Source: SLQH01 sp964612995
Lineage (GTDB): Bacteria > Planctomycetota > UBA11346
DNA length: 28,281 bases
Direction of reading: 5' to 3'
Assembly: GCA_964612995.1 (NCBI GenBank)
Contig: CAZTGE010000046.1
Location: forward strand, 1 to 28,281
Positions 23,996-28,281 of the stretch are shown here, in pieces. The position numbers were made by a program, and so were the translations under genes. The number at the start of each line of letters is the position of its first letter. Position 1 is the stretch's first letter. The notes below the pieces were generated by a model. The model was given only the letters and a program-made list of their open reading frames with translations. It was not told where the DNA came from and ran no database searches.

Positions 23996-25195
23996 ATGCC
24001 ATCGATCAACAGTGGATCGAAGCACAGCGCGCGCACCGGTAGCCGGTTCTTCTACCGGCTCGACCGGTCGGTGACCGAACGCTACCTCTCCGCCGTCCTC
24101 GAACACATGACCGAAGGGTTGATCCTCGCTCGCCCCGATGGCCAGATCAAGGCGATGAATCGGGCGGCGCTGCAGATGCACGAGCTGGACGACGCCGCCG
24201 CGATCGAAGGGCCCTTCAGTCGCCTGGCTGATTTCATCGAGCTGCGCGATGCCTATGGCCGCCGCATCGACCTCGACCGTTGGCCCATCGCCCGGGCGGT
24301 GCGTGGTGAGACCTTCACCGGTGACGAGGTCGAAGTGGTCGATCGGCGCACCGGCCGTCGCTGGTTCGCCAATTTCGGCGGCACCGCGATCCACAGCCCC
24401 GAACAAGGCATCCATTTCGCGCTGGTGACCATGCGCGACGTCACCAGTCGGCGGCGCAACGAGACCGAGCTGGTCCGCCGCGCCCGCAAGCTCGAACAGC
24501 TCAACGAGGAGTTGCGCCGCTTCGCCAGCGTTGTCTCGCACGACCTCCAGGCACCGATGCGGTTGATCAGCAGCAATCTCGATCTCCTGGCCGAGGACCT
24601 CGGCAGCAGCGACAGCCTACCGCGCTGCCACCTCGAGCGCGCGCGCGAGGCGGCGATCCGCATGCGCGCGATGATCCGCGGGGTGCTCGATCTCAACGAA
24701 CTCGGTTCCGACGAGCCCTACAAGCCACAGCGCGTGGAAGCCACCGCCGCCGCACGCATGGCCATCGCCACGCTCGAAGACGAGATCTACGAGTCCTGCG
24801 CCCAGATCACCTGCGAGCGACTGCCGGCCGTGGCCGCCGATCCCGCCTGGCTCGCCGACGTGTTCGAGCGCCTGATCCAGAACGCGATCCGTCACGGCGG
24901 CAGGCGCTCACAGGTTGTCATCGATGCGGTGATCGCGGACAACGGCGATCGGGTGATCAGCGTCCGCGACAACGGCCCCGGCATACCGTTGCAGGACCGG
25001 CAACGCGTATTCCGGCTGTTCTACACCATGGACCGCCCGAGCCAGCCCCAGCACGAATATACCTGCATCGGCGTCGGCCTGGTCTGGTGTCGCAAGATCC
25101 TCGATCTGATGAATGGCGCGATCTGGGTCGAGGACGCCCCCGAGGGTGGCGCTTCCTTGCGTTTTGTTCTCCCCCCGCCACCCGAAACGGACTGA
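23996..25195 (+). CDS. PAS sensor histidine kinase
   Basis: This 399-residue soluble kinase has one PAS domain (about 25-150, ending in TMRDVTSRRRNE), then HisKA with H182 in VVSHDLQAPMR. The ATPase domain has the N box IQNAIRHGG, DNGPGIP and a G2-like IGVGLVWCRKIL. The helix linking PAS and HisKA (KLEQLNEELRRFAS) closely parallels that of the upstream kinase (ALERSNRELNQFAS), so both belong to one kinase subfamily. GAGG six bases before the ATG supports the start. The stop is one base from the ATG of a stand-alone receiver, its most likely phosphotransfer partner. Confidence 0.93.
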   Translation: MPSINSGSKHSARTGSRFFYRLDRSVTERYLSAVLEHMTEGLILARPDGQIKAMNRAALQMHELDDAAAIEGPFSRLADFIELRDAYGRRIDLDRWPIARAVRGETFTGDEVEVVDRRTGRRWFANFGGTAIHSPEQGIHFALVTMRDVTSRRRNETELVRRARKLEQLNEELRRFASVVSHDLQAPMRLISSNLDLLAEDLGSSDSLPRCHLERAREAAIRMRAMIRGVLDLNELGSDEPYKPQRVEATAAARMAIATLEDEIYESCAQITCERLPAVAADPAWLADVFERLIQNAIRHGGRRSQVVIDAVIADNGDRVISVRDNGPGIPLQDRQRVFRLFYTMDRPSQPQHEYTCIGVGLVWCRKILDLMNGAIWVEDAPEGGASLRFVLPPPPETD

Positions 25196-25196
25196 C

Positions 25197-25610
25197 ATGG
25201 CTGCCGGTGCACCCGATATCATCGTGGTCGACGACGACCAATTGGAGCACGAACTCTATCGCCAGGCCCTCGGCCGCATCGATGGCGATCTGCGCACCGA
25301 GTTCTTCACCGACTCGCAGGCCGCTGCCAAGAGTTTCGCCGCCTACGCCGAACAGCCGCCGGAGAATCAGCCCCGACTGGCACTGGTCGATCTCTACATG
25401 CCTGGGATGACCGGGCCGGAGCTGCTGCGCACGCGCCAGGAGCGCTGGGCCACTTTGCAGACGCCCTTCTGCATCGTCAGCACCAGTTCTGCGCGCATCG
25501 ATCGCAGCCAATGTCGTGAGCTGGGCTGTGACGCCTACTTCGTCAAGCCCTCGCGCTTCGCCGAGCTGATCGCCCTGCTGCGCGAGAAGGCCCTGCCGCT
25601 GATGGTCTGA
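25197..25610 (+). CDS. stand-alone response regulator receiver
   Basis: This is a 137-residue single REC domain. The acidic pocket is VDDD at 11-14, the phosphoacceptor is D65 (LVDLYMPG), the switch serine or threonine is in VSTSSA (94-99), and K117 is in FVKPS. There is no output domain. It starts one base after the stop of the kinase gene without a ribosome binding site of its own, so translation is coupled. Such proteins act as phosphate shuttles to an HPt protein or bind a target protein directly, as CheY or Rcp1 do. Confidence 0.93.
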   Translation: MAAGAPDIIVVDDDQLEHELYRQALGRIDGDLRTEFFTDSQAAAKSFAAYAEQPPENQPRLALVDLYMPGMTGPELLRTRQERWATLQTPFCIVSTSSARIDRSQCRELGCDAYFVKPSRFAELIALLREKALPLMV

Positions 25611-25615
25611 CGGCG

Positions 25616-25635
25616 GCTGCGCACCGGTGCGCAGC
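25616..25635. terminator. palindrome between convergent stop codons
   Basis: GCTGCGCACCGGTGCGCAGC is a perfect 20-base palindrome that almost fills the 25 bases between the stop of the receiver gene (25610) and that of the SpoIIAA-like gene (25636). No T-run follows in either direction. It is a likely bidirectional transcript-end hairpin, with weak evidence for intrinsic termination. Confidence 0.5.
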
Positions 25636-26022
25636 TCAGCCGGCGACCTCGTCGCCCGCTTCGCCACCTACCGCCCAGGCCCGGGCGTCCTCGCGCTCCT
25701 GCGGCTCGAAGAACCGTACCTCGGCCTGGGTGAACAGCCGACAGAAGGTGGCCATCCCCTGGTGCCACTGCCGTTCACCGATCACCGCCACCCGGCCCAG
25801 GTCATTGCGGTGCTTGACATCGAGCTTGATGTCTTCCCACAATGCGCCTGGCGACCAGCCGGTGAATCCCTCGGTATCCACCACCACATTGATTGCATCG
25901 CGTTCGGCGAGCAGACGCTCCACCTGGGGCCTGATGGCCTGGTAGTCGTCCTGCCGGAGCTTGCCGCTGAGATGCACCATCAGGGTCTGACCATCGGCGA
26001 GCGGTTGGATGGCGACCGTCAT
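25636..26022 (-). CDS. SpoIIAA-like (STAS-fold) protein
   Basis: This 128-residue soluble protein resembles the SpoIIAA-like family, small single-domain proteins with a STAS-like fold. Visible marks are the MVHLSGKLRQDDYQAIRP opening, the INVVVDTEGFTGW strand (44-56) and the WEDIKLDVKHRNDLGRVAV segment. It ends with FFEPQEREDARAWA. The conserved serine of true anti-sigma antagonists is not evident, so phosphorylation-dependent partner switching should not be assumed. GAGGAG six bases before the start supports the ATG. It is convergent with the receiver gene. Members of this family are often stress-linked, but their biochemical role is unknown. Confidence 0.83.
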   Translation of the reverse strand: MTVAIQPLADGQTLMVHLSGKLRQDDYQAIRPQVERLLAERDAINVVVDTEGFTGWSPGALWEDIKLDVKHRNDLGRVAVIGERQWHQGMATFCRLFTQAEVRFFEPQEREDARAWAVGGEAGDEVAG

Positions 26023-26337
26023 TGGCGTCTCCTCGAAACGTGTTGGCGGCCGGCGCAGGATCGCGACCGGCCGGCGGCCATTGACCGCCTGTAACTACTC
26101 AGGGGCTACGACCCTCACTGCGTGAGGGCCTACCCCCCCGGTTTTGTCGTGGTTCGCTTGCATCTGCATGCAGATGCAAGCGTGGGCGGATCGGCCGCGC
26201 CGATCCGCCCACCACCACACGACGGCAGACCCCACCTATGGCTGGCAACCGCTCATGCCCGATGGGCCTGAGTGGTCACTCCAGCTACATCCTGGCCGCC
26301 CCGGTCGTCGTGGTAACCGTCGTGACGCGGCGCGCCG
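26023..26337. other. intergenic region carrying the short repeat copy
   Basis: These 315 bases between two minus-strand genes contain no gene. The central 189 bases are the inverted-end hairpin element; the flanks hold nothing recognisable. An open frame at 26144-26551 runs through the repeat and then antisense to the receiver gene. Confidence 0.7.
26091..26279 (-). repeat. inverted-end hairpin element, short copy
   Basis: A 189-bp copy of the element at 6968-7294, in the opposite orientation. The ends are GTAACTACTCAGG (26091-26103) and CCTGAGTGGTCAC (26267-26279). It has three successive hairpins: a 7-bp stem at 26112-26128, a 28-bp perfect palindrome at 26155-26182, and a 14-bp stem with CGC loop at 26182-26212. 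About 138 bases of internal hairpins found in the long copy are absent. Several paired bases differ from the long copy while keeping the pairing. Confidence 0.87.
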
Positions 26338-26736
26338 TCAGGCATTCAGCGTCTGGCGAACAGCTTCGGCGAGCGCTCGGGCATCGGCCAGGTTCTGCGG
26401 CTTGAGCAGGAACCCGGCCGCACCGGCGGCGAGACAGCGCTCGCGTAGCGACGGGCTGTCGTCGCCAGACAGGATCACGCAGGCCACCCCCGCTGGACAG
26501 GCGCCGCGCACCGCCGGCAGCAGGTCCGCGGCACAGGTGCCGTGGAGATAGGCATCGACGAGCAGGACCCCGGGCGGCTCCGGCATGGCCGGGATGATGC
26601 CTTCGGCCAGACCGGCGGCCTCGCCCGGCACCACCAGATGCACCTGCTGCCGCCATTCCGGCAGGCATCGGGCCAACACCAACGCGAGCAATTCCGCCTG
26701 GGCCGGATCGTCTTCGAGCAACACGAATTCAGACAT
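26338..26736 (-). CDS. stand-alone response regulator receiver, second copy
   Basis: This 132-residue REC domain begins MSEFVLLEDDP, with the acidic pair at 8-10, phosphoacceptor D61 (LLVDAYLHG), switch position S90 (ILSGDD) and K112 (LLKPQ). There is no output domain. The ATG lies inside the stop of the HPt gene (ATGTCTGA, 8-base overlap), so the two are produced together and are likely phosphotransfer partners. An upstream in-frame ATG at 26757 would overlap HPt further and is less likely. Confidence 0.9.
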   Translation of the reverse strand: MSEFVLLEDDPAQAELLALVLARCLPEWRQQVHLVVPGEAAGLAEGIIPAMPEPPGVLLVDAYLHGTCAADLLPAVRGACPAGVACVILSGDDSPSLRERCLAAGAAGFLLKPQNLADARALAEAVRQTLNA

Positions 26737-27151
26737 CGCGACGCTCCAATCGGGCACAGGCGCTGCGGGCAGCCGCCAGACCGGTGGTGATGCTGCGGTC
26801 GAGCGCGGCCAGCGCGACCAGCGCTGGTCGCACCTCGATACGCTCCACGGCCCTTCCTCGTTGTTCCAGCTGCGCGGCCAGGTCGCGCGCTGCCTCGAGG
26901 CCGATGCTGGCGCAGCGGGTCTTCAATCGGTGTGCCACATGAGCCATCTCTTCGGGTGCATCGCGTTCGATCGCCACCCGCAGATCTGCCAACGCAGCAG
27001 GAGCGTCACGCTCCAGCCGATCGATCAGCACCTCCAGGTAGTCTCGCGCCTCGGCATCCGAGCCGAGCAGCTCGAAGGTGTCTTCGAGCTGCCCGGCTGC
27101 GAAGGCGGGCAGCTCGCCGGCCCCGTCGGGAGGCAGTTCCGCCGCATCCAT
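26729..27151 (-). CDS. histidine phosphotransfer (HPt) protein
   Basis: This 140-residue helical protein contains a free-standing HPt domain. The phosphorylated histidine is H74 in VAHRLKTRCASIG (72-84), a close match to the AHxLKGxSxxxG consensus, with T-R where K-G-x is usual. The preceding helices (FELLGSDAEARDYLEVLIDR) fit the four-helix bundle. It would relay phosphate between receivers such as the adjacent one at 26338-26736, the one at 25197-25610 and the REC-Fis protein. ATG 27151 is preferred; an AGGAGAG lies rather far upstream (about 14 bases), and the longer frame to 27229 adds an Arg/Gly-rich stretch. Confidence 0.87.
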   Translation of the reverse strand: MDAAELPPDGAGELPAFAAGQLEDTFELLGSDAEARDYLEVLIDRLERDAPAALADLRVAIERDAPEEMAHVAHRLKTRCASIGLEAARDLAAQLEQRGRAVERIEVRPALVALAALDRSITTGLAAARSACARLERRDV

Positions 27152-27528
27152 ACTGCGGAGGCTATCTCTCCTGCGCGGCTTTGCACCCCCCTCTCTGGCG
27201 GGCTGACGCCCCTGCCCCGGCCAAAACACGACGCCTCATTCACACTTGTTTACCCGCCGGCGATCGCCAGGCCCCATCCCGGACCATCACGCGAAACCGG
27301 TCCCCCGCGCCGCTTGCCGGGCGATGGTCGCGTAACCCCTGTTCCACAAGCCGATTCCCTCCTGCGCAACGCGCTGGGCGCCCACCGCCCGCCAGCGGGC
27401 GGCGCACCAGAACCAACGCCGTGCGCGCACTGCTGCACATGCCGAGATTCACCGCTGGTACTGCGCACCGATCGCATAAGCTGGATGGTTCCGCGGGCGG
27501 CCATTTCCCCGTCTGCCACAGGTCCCCG
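27152..27528. other. divergent intergenic region, HPt / REC-Fis
   Basis: 377 bases between divergent regulatory genes, without a credible gene of its own. The one clear structure is the 27385-27402 hairpin (CCGCCCGC-CA-GCGGGCGG). No strong -35/-10 pair can be called in this G+C-rich stretch. Confidence 0.55.
27385..27402. promoter_or_regulatory. inverted repeat in the divergent regulatory region
   Basis: CCGCCCGC and GCGGGCGG form a perfect 8-bp inverted repeat with a two-base spacer, 127 bases before the REC-Fis start. It could be an operator for the Fis-type regulator encoded beside it or simply a G+C-rich hairpin. Confidence 0.3.
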
Positions 27529-28134
27529 ATGCCAAACGACACCTCCTCTGAGAGCCCCTGGCCCAACAAACCGGTGATGATCATCGACGATGACGCCCAT
27601 TGGGTCGAACTCATGCAGCGGGCTCTCCGGTCCATGGGCTGGCGCCAGGTGCGGGGCCTCAGCGATCCACGTCAGGCCATCGGTCTGGCGCGCGAATTCA
27701 AACCTGCGGTGATCCTGCTCGATCTGCGCATGCGCGAACGCGACGGCATGGACCTGCTCTCCGAGCTGTCCTCGGAGCTGCCGGCGATCCCGGTGATCAT
27801 GGTCACCGCGGTCGAACAGGTCGATCAGGCCGTGGCCTGCATGCAGCACGGCGCGCACGACTACCTGACCAAGCCGGTGCGCAAGGAACGCCTGCGCCAG
27901 GCGCTGGTCGACGCGCTCGAAGAACGCAACAAGGGCGGCGGCACCGGCGATCCCGACGAGGTCTTCGCACAACTGCGCGAACTGCCACAACTACGCGAAG
28001 CCCCAGACCTGCTGATCCGTGAAGCCCTCCGACGCAGCAACGGCGTATTGCGACGCGCGGCCGAGATGCTCGGCGTCACCCCCCAGGCGATCTGCAACCG
28101 CCGCCGCCGCTCGCAGGCCGCCTCGTCGGAATAG
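27529..28134 (+). CDS. REC-Fis response regulator (RegA/PrrA-like layout)
   Basis: This is a 201-residue DNA-binding response regulator. The receiver spans about 14-130, with D20-D22 (MIIDDD), phosphoacceptor D65 (LLDLRM), switch T93 and K115 (LTKPV). A Gly-rich linker follows, then a Fis-type helix-turn-helix at about 165-193 (ALRRSNGVLRRAAEMLGVTP, then QAICNRRRR). There is no AAA+ domain, so it is not an NtrC-type sigma-54 activator; the layout is that of RegA/PrrA/ActR redox regulators. The Arg-rich end of the recognition helix is unusual. ATG 27529 is chosen because the conserved REC begins soon after. It is the only regulator of this group with an obvious DNA-binding output, apart from the CII-like protein. 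Confidence 0.9.
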   Translation: MPNDTSSESPWPNKPVMIIDDDAHWVELMQRALRSMGWRQVRGLSDPRQAIGLAREFKPAVILLDLRMRERDGMDLLSELSSELPAIPVIMVTAVEQVDQAVACMQHGAHDYLTKPVRKERLRQALVDALEERNKGGGTGDPDEVFAQLRELPQLREAPDLLIREALRRSNGVLRRAAEMLGVTPQAICNRRRRSQAASSE

Positions 28135-28172
28135 CGCTCGCAGCACTGCGCCTCGACGACGGACACCGGCAC

Positions 28173-28281
28173 CGACAGGACCGAGGGACCCGTAGGCCCA
28201 AGGTGGGCCTACGCCCACCTTTCTGCTTTGTAACTGCTCAGACCTTCCTGAAGTTCTTTCTACAATTACCACAGAGGACAC
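28173..28281. repeat. partial repeat region at the right edge
   Basis: After REC-Fis there is a 9-bp stem hairpin at about 28190-28210 (GTAGGCCCA with TGGGCCTAC), which can alternatively pair as GGTGGGC with GCCCACC. GTAACTGCTCAG follows at 28230-28241, matching 11 of 12 bases of the inverted-end element terminus. The window ends in a CCACAGAGGACAC motif. It may be the start of another repeat cluster; the rest lies outside the window. Confidence 0.45.

Noticed and set aside
21750..24002. A 750-codon minus-strand open frame
   Set aside because: It mirrors the multi-PAS kinase; no domain is recognisable in it, while the kinase is complete.

Overview
This 28.3-kb window is high-GC, gene-dense bacterial chromosome with intact genes throughout. 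I see no phage, transposase, CRISPR array, rRNA or tRNA. A multi-BON probable lipoprotein, a CopB-type copper ATPase, cardiolipin synthase and Cys-type sulfatase point to a Gram-negative host. Superoxide reductase and D-lactate dehydrogenase suggest an anaerobic, facultative or microaerobic lifestyle. Lineage cannot be fixed from the sequence: the envelope genes would suit a gammaproteobacterium, but the IF-3 copy does not look typically gammaproteobacterial and lacks its usual rpmI-rplT partners.

Layout. 1-928: a hairpin-rich leader and infC, apparently starting at TTG. 1007-4662: a BASS-family transporter, a diacylglycerol-glycosyltransferase-like enzyme and a sulfatase. 5040-6761: a PHP-type DNA polymerase X behind an extended -10 promoter that would give an almost leaderless mRNA. 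6762-7365: an intergenic block with a 42-bp direct repeat and a 327-bp hairpin-rich element with inverted ends. 7366-19873: eleven minus-strand genes in a row. In transcription order they are a six-BON-domain protein, a short GspE/PilB-like ATPase, an endonuclease/exonuclease/phosphatase (EEP) protein, cardiolipin synthase, a second EEP protein, a small unknown protein, D-lactate dehydrogenase, a CPA2 antiporter, a CopB-type ATPase, an RCK_C membrane protein and desulfoferrodoxin. The middle four (ATPase-EEP-Cls-EEP) overlap or nearly touch and form one clear operon. The whole array reads as an envelope, ion and redox stress region.

20216-28134 is regulatory: an unknown gene overlapping a lambda CII-like DNA-binding protein, two soluble PAS histidine kinases, a stand-alone receiver, a SpoIIAA-like protein, an HPt protein overlapping another stand-alone receiver, and a divergent REC-Fis regulator. 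Every step of a phosphorelay is present, each on its own polypeptide.

The least explained feature is a repeat family. Two copies (6968-7294 and, inverted, 26091-26279) share near-identical ends and a chain of hairpins in which several base pairs change in a compensatory way between copies. A partial end motif lies at 28230-28241. Other hairpin-dense intergenic blocks lie upstream of infC (1-113) and of the first kinase (21229-21386).
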